From the NCBI GenBank assembly GCA_030693565.1, contig JAUYAJ010000182.1, positions 1 to 12,846 of the forward strand: DNA of 12,846 nucleotides, in the 5' to 3' direction. The stretch's first letter is position 1; each line of letters opens with the position of its first letter. The notes under the pieces were generated by a model. The model did no database searches. It saw only the letters and a list, made by a program, of their open reading frames with translations, and was not told the origin of the DNA. Origin of the DNA: Rubrivivax sp. Its GTDB lineage: Bacteria; Pseudomonadota; Gammaproteobacteria; Burkholderiales; Burkholderiaceae_C. Of this stretch, positions 7,309-12,846 are shown piece by piece. The position numbers and the translations under genes are program-made.

Positions 7309-8799
7309 ATGGCAGAAGCTCAAACCGCTACCGCACTGGCTGGCGTGACCATGGAAGGCAGCGACCTGTCGTCGTTGCTGCAACGGGAATTCAAGCCCAA
7401 GTCCGACGACGCCCGTGGCGCTGTCGAACAAGCGGTGCAGACGCTGGCGCAGCAGGCGCTGGCGCAAACCCAGCTGATCGGCAGTGATGTCGTGGCTTCG
7501 ATCGAAGCCATGATCGCCGCCATCGACAAGAAGCTGTCGGACCAGGTCAATCTGATCCTTCACCACGAAGATTTCCAGAAGCTCGAAGGTGCGTGGCGCG
7601 GCCTGCACTACATGGTGAACAACACCGAGACCGACGAGCAGCTGAAGATCCGGGTGATGAACGTCTCCAAGGCCGAGCTCGGCAAGACGCTCAAGCGCTA
7701 CAAGGGCACGAGCTGGGACCAGAGCCCGATCTTCAAGAAGGTCTACGCCGAGGAATTCAGCCAGTTCGGCGGCGAGCCTTTTGGCGCCATCGTCGGCGAC
7801 TACCACTTCGACCAGAGCGCGCCCGACGTCGAGCTGCTGGCCGAGATGGCCAAGATCGCCGCGGCCTCGCACGCACCCTTCATCACCGGCGCCTCGCCGA
7901 ACCTGATGCAGATGGATTCGTGGCAGGAACTGGCCAACCCGCGTGACCTGACGAAGATCTTCACCACGCCCGACTACGCCGCCTGGCGTTCGCTGCGCGA
8001 GTCCGACGACTCCAAGTACCTGGGCCTGGCAATGCCGCGTTTCCTGTCGCGACTGCCTTATGGCTCGCGCACCAACCCGGTCGAGGCCTTCAACTTCGAG
8101 GAAGAAACCGGCTCGGCTGACCACAGCAAGTACACCTGGGCCAACGCAGCGTACGCGATGGCCACCAACATCAACCGCTCGTTCAAACAATACGGCTGGT
8201 GCTCGCGCATTCGCGGCATCGAGTCGGGCGGCGCGGTCGAGAACCTGCCCACCCACACGTTCCCCACCGACGACGGCGGGGTCGACATGAAGTGCCCGAC
8301 CGAAATCGCGATCGAAGACCGGCGTGAGGCCGAACTGGCGCAGAACGGCTTCATGCCGCTGGTGCACCGCAAGAACAGCGACTTCGCCGCCTTCATCGGC
8401 GCGCAGTCGCTGCACAAGCCGGCCGAGTACGACGATCCCGATGCGTCGGCCAACGCCAAGCTGGCGGCGCGCCTGCCTTACCTGTTTGCCACCTGCCGTT
8501 TTGCGCATTACCTCAAGTGCATCGTGCGCGACAAGATCGGCTCGTTCAAGGAGCGCGACGAAGTCCAGCGCTGGCTGTCGAACTGGGTCATGCAATATGT
8601 CGACGGCGATCCGGCGCACTCGTCGGAGACCACCAAGGCGCGCAAGCCGCTCGCAGCGGCCGAAGTCGTGGTCGAAGAAGATCCGGCGAACCCGGGCTAT
8701 TACAGCTCGAAGTTCTTCCTGCGGCCGCACTACCAGCTCGAAGGGCTGACGGTGTCGTTGCGGCTGGTGTCCAAGCTGCCGTCGGCCAAGGGCGGCTGA
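7309..8799 (+). CDS. tssC: Type VI secretion sheath large subunit TssC (VipB/EvpB family)
   Basis: The large sheath protein, paired with TssB; contraction of the TssBC sheath drives the Hcp tube out of the cell. It is 496 residues, full length. The start has CGGAG (7298-7302) six bases upstream. Family landmarks in order: a variable helical N-terminus (~1-90), HHEDFQKLEGAWRGLHYMV (85-103), GDYHFDQS (163-170), FLSRLPYG (245-252), the strongly conserved central stretch WANAAYAMATNINRSF (281-296) and RGIESGGAVENLPTH (302-316), VDMKCPTEIAIEDRRE (325-340), and the C-terminal YQLEGLTVSLRLVSKLP handle. No break or missing part is seen. The next gene, hcp, follows after a 109 bp gap containing hairpins, the widest spacing in the T6SS run. 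Confidence 0.99.
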   Translation: MAEAQTATALAGVTMEGSDLSSLLQREFKPKSDDARGAVEQAVQTLAQQALAQTQLIGSDVVASIEAMIAAIDKKLSDQVNLILHHEDFQKLEGAWRGLHYMVNNTETDEQLKIRVMNVSKAELGKTLKRYKGTSWDQSPIFKKVYAEEFSQFGGEPFGAIVGDYHFDQSAPDVELLAEMAKIAAASHAPFITGASPNLMQMDSWQELANPRDLTKIFTTPDYAAWRSLRESDDSKYLGLAMPRFLSRLPYGSRTNPVEAFNFEEETGSADHSKYTWANAAYAMATNINRSFKQYGWCSRIRGIESGGAVENLPTHTFPTDDGGVDMKCPTEIAIEDRREAELAQNGFMPLVHRKNSDFAAFIGAQSLHKPAEYDDPDASANAKLAARLPYLFATCRFAHYLKCIVRDKIGSFKERDEVQRWLSNWVMQYVDGDPAHSSETTKARKPLAAAEVVVEEDPANPGYYSSKFFLRPHYQLEGLTVSLRLVSKLPSAKGG

Positions 8800-8835
8800 T
8801 TCCGTTCCATTTCCTCTCCTGGCTGCACAGGGGAG

Positions 8836-8859
8836 GGCGTCCGCAACTGGCCGGACGTC
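8836..8859 (+). other. Stem-loop in the tssC-hcp spacer
   Basis: CGTCCG (8838-8843) pairs perfectly with CGGACG (8852-8857) around an eight-base loop, and the stem extends by a G-T and a G-C pair. No T-run follows, so it is not a classic terminator. Being just after tssC, it may protect the 3' end of the upstream message or mark an RNA processing site. Confidence 0.45.
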
Positions 8860-8877
8860 TCGATCGCAGCGACAACC

Positions 8878-8892
8878 GCCCTGAGAAAGGGC
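8878..8892 (+). other. Short hairpin just upstream of the hcp ribosome site
   Basis: GCCCT (8878-8882) and AGGGC (8888-8892) form a five-pair stem with loop GAGAA, ending four bases before the strong AAGGAGAG ribosome site (8897-8904). A 5' hairpin here could stabilise a processed hcp message, but the stem is short and could be chance. Confidence 0.35.
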
Positions 8893-8908
8893 AATCAAGG
8901 AGAGCATC

Positions 8909-9397
8909 ATGGCTGTAGACATGTTCATGAAGATCGGCGACATCAAGGGTGAGTCGACCGATAAGAAGCACCCGAACGAGATCGACGTCCTGGCCTGGAG
9001 CTGGGGCATGTCGAACTCGGGAACCACCCACCAGGGCGGTGGCGGTGGCGCCGGCAAGGCCAACGTGCAGGACTTGTCGTTCACCAAGTACACCGACGCG
9101 TCGTCGCATGTGCTGCTGTTGCATTGCAGCAACGGCGAGCACGTGACCAAGGCCAACCTCGTCGTGCGCAAGGCAGGCGGCAAGGGCGCGCCGATCGAGT
9201 ACATCAAGATCGAGATGGAAGAAGTGCTGATCACTTCGGTGTCCTGCGGCGGCTCGGGTGGCGAAGACCGCCTGACCGAGAACGTGACCCTCAACTTCGC
9301 CAAGGTGAAGTACGAGTACACGCCGCAGAAGCCCGACGGCTCGGCCGACTCGGCCAAGGAAATGATCTACGACATCGCGTCGAACGACAACGCCTGA
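8909..9397 (+). CDS. hcp: Type VI secretion tube protein Hcp (Hcp1-like)
   Basis: Hcp stacks as hexameric rings into the tube that is fired through the sheath, and it can carry small effectors in its lumen. The product is 162 residues with no extension, so it is a plain tube protein rather than an effector fusion. Family features: MAVDMFMKIGDIKGES (1-16), EIDVLAWSWGMS (24-35), a glycine-rich loop HQGGGGGAGK (41-50), NVQDLSFTKY (52-61), VVRKAGG (85-91), EYIKIEMEEVLITSVS (97-112), and GGEDRLTENVTLNFAK (117-132). It has one of the strongest ribosome sites in the window (AAGGAGAG, four bases before the ATG), as expected for an abundant protein. It is close to the Hcp1 type found in H1-like clusters and differs greatly from the next gene. 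Confidence 0.98.
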   Translation: MAVDMFMKIGDIKGESTDKKHPNEIDVLAWSWGMSNSGTTHQGGGGGAGKANVQDLSFTKYTDASSHVLLLHCSNGEHVTKANLVVRKAGGKGAPIEYIKIEMEEVLITSVSCGGSGGEDRLTENVTLNFAKVKYEYTPQKPDGSADSAKEMIYDIASNDNA

Positions 9398-9427
9398 AGA
9401 CCGTCCGAGCCAGCCGTGATGCGCCAG

Positions 9428-9462
9428 CCGGCATGGCGGGCCCGAAAGGGCCGCCATGCCGG
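9428..9462 (+). terminator. Long GAAA-capped stem-loop between the two hcp genes (attenuator or mRNA-stabilising hairpin)
   Basis: The left arm 9428-9443 pairs with the right arm 9448-9462 across 15 base pairs with one bulged G; the loop is GAAA (9444-9447). The arms begin and end CCGG and contain GGCATGGCGG and CCGCCATGCC. Only a mixed T-rich stretch (CATTCTTGCTTGTTC) follows, so termination would be partial. It lies 31 bp past the hcp stop and 32 bp before the next start. That placement fits either lowering expression of downstream genes relative to hcp, or protecting the hcp 3' end. The structure is certain from sequence; the function is inferred. Confidence 0.55.
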
Positions 9463-9494
9463 GGGCATTCTTGCTTGTTCCCGGAGAGTTTCTG

Positions 9495-9989
9495 ATGGCC
9501 CGTTCCGACATGTTCTTCAAGGCCACGGGGCAGCGCACCGGGGTCATCGTCGGCGAATCGGTCGACAAGGCTTTCGCCGGTCAGATCGACGTCGTCGACT
9601 GGCGCTGGGGCATGACCGCGCCATCGGCCGTCGGCGGCCAACGCACCGGCCGCACGCTGATGGGCGAGGTGCAGATCGTCAAGCGCGCCGACAAGGCCTC
9701 GACGGCGCTGATGGTCGTAATGAAGAACAACGAGACACTGACCACGGCCGTGCTCTCGGTGCGCAAAGCCGGCGGCGCGGTGGCCGTGCCTTATTTCGTC
9801 ATGACGCTGGAGCAGGCCCGCATCAACAGCTACAACGTTGAGTCGGACATCGGCAACGACGGCGCGCCGACGCTCACCGAGCGGCTGACGCTGACCTTCA
9901 AGTCGATCACCATCGACCACACGGTGCAAAGCCACGACGGCGCCAGCATGGGCTCGTCGAGCTTCCACGGCGACGTCGCCCCAGACTGA
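9495..9989 (+). CDS. Second, divergent Hcp-family protein (type VI tube protein paralogue)
   Basis: A 164-residue Hcp-fold protein. It shares only scattered landmarks with the Hcp encoded just upstream: S-D-M-F-F-K (4-9), QIDVVDWRWGM (30-40), LSVRKAGG (87-94), a L-E-x-A-R-I-N-S strand (105-112), and PTLTERLTLTFKSI (125-138). The glycine-rich loop and the GGSGGED segment of the first Hcp are replaced by different sequence, and the C-terminus differs. No toxin or adaptor domain is attached. Start: ATG 9495, with GGAGAG (9483-9488) upstream; an in-frame ATG at 9456 lies inside the hairpin stem and has no ribosome site. Its place between hcp and tagJ suggests a T6SS part, such as an alternative ring with other cargo preference or a minor ring at a tube end. 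Family is clear; the specific role is unknown. Confidence 0.88.
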   Translation: MARSDMFFKATGQRTGVIVGESVDKAFAGQIDVVDWRWGMTAPSAVGGQRTGRTLMGEVQIVKRADKASTALMVVMKNNETLTTAVLSVRKAGGAVAVPYFVMTLEQARINSYNVESDIGNDGAPTLTERLTLTFKSITIDHTVQSHDGASMGSSSFHGDVAPD

Positions 9990-10007
9990 GATTGAGACGG
10001 AGACTTC

Positions 10008-10817
10008 ATGGCGAACACGGGCGCGGCCGAACAGGCTCTCAAGTCGGGTGATGTGCAAGCGGCGCTCAAGCTGCTGACCGAGCAGGTGCGCGCGCATCCG
10101 CAGGACGCCAAGTTGCGCGTCTTCCTGTTCCAGTTGCTGTGCGTCCTGGGCCAGTGGGACCGGGCCTTGAACCAGCTCACGGTGGCGGTCGAACTCGACA
10201 TTCAGATGCTGCCGATGGTGCAGACCTACCGCGAAGCCATCCACTGCGAGACGCTGCGCCTGCAGGTCTTTGCCGGCCAGAAGGTGCCGATGCTGTTCGG
10301 CGAACCCGAACCCTGGATCGCATTGCTGATCGAAGCGCTGCTGCGCGAAGGCCGTGGTGAGCCCGACGCCGCGATGAAGCTGCGCGAGCAGGCGCTGAAC
10401 GAGGCACCGGCCAGCGCCGGCCTGATCGACGACCAGCCCTTCCAGTGGATTTCCGACGCCGACACCCGACTCGGTCCGACGCTGGAAGCGGTGATCAACG
10501 GGCGCTACTACTGGCTGCCATGGAACCGGCTCGCCAAGGTCGACATCGACGCCCCCGAAGACTTGCGCGATGCGATCTGGATGCCGGCGCATTTCCAGTT
10601 CTCCAACGGCGGCGAGACCGTGGGCCTGATCCCGACCCGTTATCCCGATACCGATCTGGGCGTTGGCGACCTGGCTTCGCTGGCGCGGCGCACCGACTGG
10701 CGCGAGACCGCGTCGGGCAGCTTCGTCGGCCTGGGTCAGCGTGTGCTGACGACCGACGTGGCCGAGTACGCGCTGATGGACGTGCGTTCGGTGACGCTGA
10801 CCAGCGACTCGGCCTGA
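10008..10817 (+). CDS. tagJ: Type VI secretion accessory protein TagJ (ImpE/HsiE/SciE family)
   Basis: TagJ is an accessory protein of H1-type (class i3) systems. In Pseudomonas it binds the N-terminal helix of the small sheath protein and is thought to assist sheath turnover with ClpV. The product is 269 residues. The N-terminal ~1-125 is helical and TPR-like: A-L-K-S-G-D-V-Q-A-A-L-K-L-L (10-23), R-A-H-P-Q-D-A-K-L-R (28-37), LGQWDRALNQL (47-57). The conserved ImpE C-terminal part has NGRYYWLPWNRL (164-175), PEDLRDAIWMPAHF (183-196) and a L-I-P-T-R-Y-P (207-213) segment. GGAGA (9999-10003) precedes the start. Its position between the hcp genes and tssE matches the P. aeruginosa H1 order. Confidence 0.95.
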   Translation: MANTGAAEQALKSGDVQAALKLLTEQVRAHPQDAKLRVFLFQLLCVLGQWDRALNQLTVAVELDIQMLPMVQTYREAIHCETLRLQVFAGQKVPMLFGEPEPWIALLIEALLREGRGEPDAAMKLREQALNEAPASAGLIDDQPFQWISDADTRLGPTLEAVINGRYYWLPWNRLAKVDIDAPEDLRDAIWMPAHFQFSNGGETVGLIPTRYPDTDLGVGDLASLARRTDWRETASGSFVGLGQRVLTTDVAEYALMDVRSVTLTSDSA

Positions 10818-10830
10818 GCGGCCGGGTGGC

Positions 10831-10840
10831 CTGAGCTCAG
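10831..10840. repeat. Perfect 10-base palindrome before tssE
   Basis: CTGAGCTCAG is fully self-complementary and lies seven bases before the tssE start, where a ribosome site would be expected. The eight bases GGCCTGAG occur at 10811-10818 (covering the tagJ stop) and again at 10828-10835. It may simply be chance in GC-rich DNA. Confidence 0.3.
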
Positions 10841-10846
10841 CGCACG

Positions 10847-11353
10847 ATGGCCCAACTTCGCACCCAGGACCGCCTGCAACCGGCCTTGCTGGACCGGTTG
10901 ACCGACGACGAACCGGATTCGCAGGTCGAGGCCGTCGAGTCCCGTGTGATCAACCGCAACCGCCTGCGCGAGTTGGTGTTGCGCGACCTGGCATGGCTGT
11001 TCAACGTGGTTCAGCCCGGGGCAGAGATCGACTGGACCGGCGCCAGTCATGCCAAGAGTTCGGTGCTCAACTTCGGCCTGCCTTCGCTGTCGGGGCAGAC
11101 GGCGTCGACCATAGACCCGCTGGTGTTGCAGTCGCGCATCCGCCAAGCCATCGTCGACCATGAGCCGCGCATCCTGCCCGACACCTTGGTGGTCGAGGCC
11201 ATCTTGTCGCAGAGTCAGCTCGACCACCACAACCAGATCGGCATCCGCATCAGCGGCCAGTTATGGGCCCAGCCGGTGCCGCTGGAGCTGATGCTGCAGA
11301 CCAACATCGACCTCGAGACCGGCCGCATTGCCGTGCAAGAGATCGACCGCTGA
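10847..11353 (+). CDS. tssE: Type VI secretion baseplate protein TssE (gp25-like)
   Basis: TssE is the gp25-like wedge protein that links the baseplate to the first sheath ring. The 168-residue product has a typical start, with QDRLQPALLDRLTDDEP (7-23). The gp25 core follows: VINRNRLRELVLRDLAWLFN (34-53), SVLNFGLPSLSG (72-83), and SRIRQAIVDHEPRI (96-109), which holds the conserved E-P-R. It ends with strands IGIRISGQLWAQPVPLELML (131-150) and TNIDLETGRIAV (152-163). There is no good ribosome site before the ATG, in contrast to tssB, tssC, hcp and tagJ, so translation may depend on coupling to tagJ 29 bp upstream. tssF starts 16 bp downstream. Confidence 0.96.
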   Translation: MAQLRTQDRLQPALLDRLTDDEPDSQVEAVESRVINRNRLRELVLRDLAWLFNVVQPGAEIDWTGASHAKSSVLNFGLPSLSGQTASTIDPLVLQSRIRQAIVDHEPRILPDTLVVEAILSQSQLDHHNQIGIRISGQLWAQPVPLELMLQTNIDLETGRIAVQEIDR

Positions 11354-11369
11354 CGACACTCACAGGACC

Positions 11370-12815
11370 ATGGACCCGCGACTGCTGCGCTATTACAACG
11401 AGGAACTGCGCCACCTGCGCGAAATGGGCGCCGAGTTCGCGCAGCAGTTCCCGAAGATCGCGGCCCGGCTCGGCGTCGAAGGGCTGGAGGTCACCGACCC
11501 TTACGTCGAGCGCCTACTCGAAGGATTTGCCTTCCTGGCCGGGCGCATCCAGCTCAAGCTCGACGCCGAGTTCCCGCGCTTCACGCAGCGCTTGCTGGAG
11601 ATCGTCTACCCGCAGTTCCTGGCGCCGACGCCGTCGATGCTGATCGCCCAGCTGCAGCCCGATCTGGCCGACGCTGCTTTGGCCGGCGGCATCAAGGTGG
11701 CGCGCGGCAGCGTGATGAACAGCCAGGCCGGGCGGGCCGGGGCGACGACCTGCGAGTTCCGCAGCGCGCACGACGTGACGATGTGGCCGCTGGAGCTGGC
11801 CCAGCTCGAATACTTCACCCATGCCTCGGACCTGCCGATGGCCGCGCTGCCCGAGTGGCGCAAGTACCGTTCTGGCCTGCGGCTGCGGCTGCGCGCGACG
11901 GCCGGGCTCGACTTCGCGCAGATCGAGCTGAACGACTTGCGCCTGCATTGCACCGGTGTCGACGACATCGCCTACCGGCTGCACGAGCTCGTGTGCGGCC
12001 ACGCGCTCGGGGTGCTGGTGCTGCCCACGCGGCGGCCGGCGGCCTGGCATGAAGCACTGGACGGTGAATGCATCGAGCCGGTGGGCTTCGACGACGACGA
12101 GGCACTGCTGCCGCAGACCCAGCGCGGCTTCGAAGGCTACCGGCTGCTGCAGGAATACTTCGCCTTCCCGCAGCGTTTCCTGTTCTTCGATCTGCGCGCC
12201 ATCGGCGACGCGCTGCGCGCCCACGAAGGCAACGAGGTCGACATCGTCATCCTGTTCTCGCGCGCCGACGCGGCGCTGCTCCAGGCCGTCGATGCGAGCT
12301 GCATGGCCTTGCACTGCGTGCCGGCGATCAACCTGCTGGACAAACGCTGCGACCGCATCCACGTCAGCGCCGACAGCAGCGACTTCCACGTCATACCTGA
12401 CCGCACGCGGCCGATGGACTACGAGGTCCACTCGATCACCGAAGTCCAGGGTTTCGGTGTCGGCGTCAACGCCGAGTACCGCTTCCTGCCTTTCTACAAC
12501 GCCTTCCACACCGAAGAGCGCCAGCACAGCGCCTTTTATTCGATGCAGCGCGAGCCGCGCCTGATGTCGCAAACCCAGCAGCGCGACGGCCCACGCTCGG
12601 CCTACCTGGGCAGCGAGGTCTTTCTGTCACTGGTCGACGCCCACGAAGCACCATTCCCGAAAGAGCTGCGCCAGCTCGGCGTGCGCGCGCTGTGCACGAA
12701 CCGTGACCTGCCGGTGCTGATGCCGGTCGGCGGCGCCAAAGGCGATCTGGTGCTGGCGCAGACGGCGCCGGTCAAGAGCATCAGCGTGATCAAAGGCCCG
12801 TCGCGGCCGATGTAG
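11370..12815 (+). CDS. tssF: Type VI secretion baseplate protein TssF (VasA/ImpG family), interrupted by an in-frame TAG
   Basis: TssF is the main wedge protein of the T6SS baseplate and works with TssG. The start is ATG 11370 (MDPRLLRYYNEELRHLREMG, the standard family N-terminus) with AGGA only two bases away; an upstream in-frame ATG at 11328 overlaps tssE and is not used by family norms. The frame reads 481 codons and then meets TAG at 12813-12815. Usual family length is near 600 residues. Conserved parts present: LEIVYPQFLAPTPSM (76-90), GFEGYRLLQEYFAFPQRF (252-269), FLPFYNAFH (near residue 375), ALCTNRDLPVLMPVGG (about 445-460), and ISVIKGPSRP just before the stop. The stop is followed in the same frame by A-L-R-E-G-N-L-A-W-K, which resembles the normal continuation. 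The product as written would lack its C-terminal fifth. Confidence 0.9.
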   Translation: MDPRLLRYYNEELRHLREMGAEFAQQFPKIAARLGVEGLEVTDPYVERLLEGFAFLAGRIQLKLDAEFPRFTQRLLEIVYPQFLAPTPSMLIAQLQPDLADAALAGGIKVARGSVMNSQAGRAGATTCEFRSAHDVTMWPLELAQLEYFTHASDLPMAALPEWRKYRSGLRLRLRATAGLDFAQIELNDLRLHCTGVDDIAYRLHELVCGHALGVLVLPTRRPAAWHEALDGECIEPVGFDDDEALLPQTQRGFEGYRLLQEYFAFPQRFLFFDLRAIGDALRAHEGNEVDIVILFSRADAALLQAVDASCMALHCVPAINLLDKRCDRIHVSADSSDFHVIPDRTRPMDYEVHSITEVQGFGVGVNAEYRFLPFYNAFHTEERQHSAFYSMQREPRLMSQTQQRDGPRSAYLGSEVFLSLVDAHEAPFPKELRQLGVRALCTNRDLPVLMPVGGAKGDLVLAQTAPVKSISVIKGPSRPM

Positions 12816-12846
12816 GCGCTGCGCGAAGGCAACCTGGCCTGGAAGC
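12813..12846 (+). pseudogene. In-frame amber codon and continuing TssF reading frame, cut by the window edge
   Basis: After TAG the same frame reads ALREGNLAWK to the edge with no frame change. Known TssF proteins continue after the G-P-(S/T)-R-P motif with a short variable stretch and then a (E/G)-x-x-A-W segment leading into the conserved C-terminal domain. A single base change at 12814 (TCG to TAG) would explain the stop, since a serine is often found here. A sequencing error, a real nonsense mutation, or stop readthrough are all possible. Confidence 0.6.

Noticed and set aside
7159..9357. 732-codon minus-strand frame across tssC and hcp
   Set aside because: It is antisense to two unmistakable T6SS genes. 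Its translation shows no domain and is rich in R, H, G and V, as expected for a shadow of GC-rich codons.
9456..9494. Upstream in-frame ATG for the second hcp (13 extra residues)
   Set aside because: It lies within the right arm of the strong hairpin, has no ribosome site, and would add a segment not found in the family. ATG 9495 has GGAGAG upstream.
9291..10592. 433-codon minus-strand frame across the second hcp and tagJ
   Set aside because: A shadow of two well-supported plus-strand genes, with no recognisable motif.
11514..12572. 352-codon minus-strand frame opposite tssF
   Set aside because: Shadow of tssF. The long open stretch follows from GC-rich third positions.

Overview
The window is GC-rich, tightly packed Gram-negative DNA. 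By protein content and layout it looks like a betaproteobacterium of the order Burkholderiales; this is inferred from protein style and GC content, as no rRNA or other taxonomic marker is present. It holds two cell-surface and secretion loci that diverge from a roughly 240 bp intergenic region (about 5401-5642).

Left half, minus strand: a two-partner secretion (type Vb) operon. A tpsB-type outer-membrane transporter (5400 to 3661) is followed after 48 bp by a large tpsA-type exoprotein that starts at 3612 and runs off the left edge with no stop (1204 codons visible). The exoprotein has an N-terminal filamentous-haemagglutinin secretion domain. From about residue 685 it changes into autotransporter-associated beta-strand (PATR-like) repeats. 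The three units nearest the left edge are so alike at the DNA level that they form a ~288 bp tandem repeat. The transporter would export the exoprotein across the outer membrane as a beta-helical fibre.

Right half, plus strand: the start of a type VI secretion (T6SS) cluster in the order tssA, tssB, tssC, hcp, second hcp-like gene, tagJ/impE, tssE, tssF. The presence and position of tagJ between hcp and tssE match the Pseudomonas aeruginosa H1 type of cluster (class i3). TssB and TssC form the contractile sheath, Hcp the inner tube, TssE and TssF baseplate parts, TssA guides tube and sheath assembly, and TagJ binds the sheath. Membrane-complex genes, tssG, clpV and vgrG are not in the window and presumably follow to the right.

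Main points of interest: (1) tssF is broken by an in-frame TAG at 12813-12815, and the codons after it still read like TssF, so the gene is mutated, misread, or translated through the stop; (2) two very different Hcp-family genes lie in tandem, separated by a long GAAA-capped hairpin; (3) small hairpins precede the first hcp; (4) the exoprotein combines a type Vb secretion domain with near-identical PATR repeats. I found no tRNA, rRNA, CRISPR array, insertion sequence or phage gene. I saw no toxin-immunity pair and no clearly novel system; the rest is well-known machinery in a slightly unusual arrangement.
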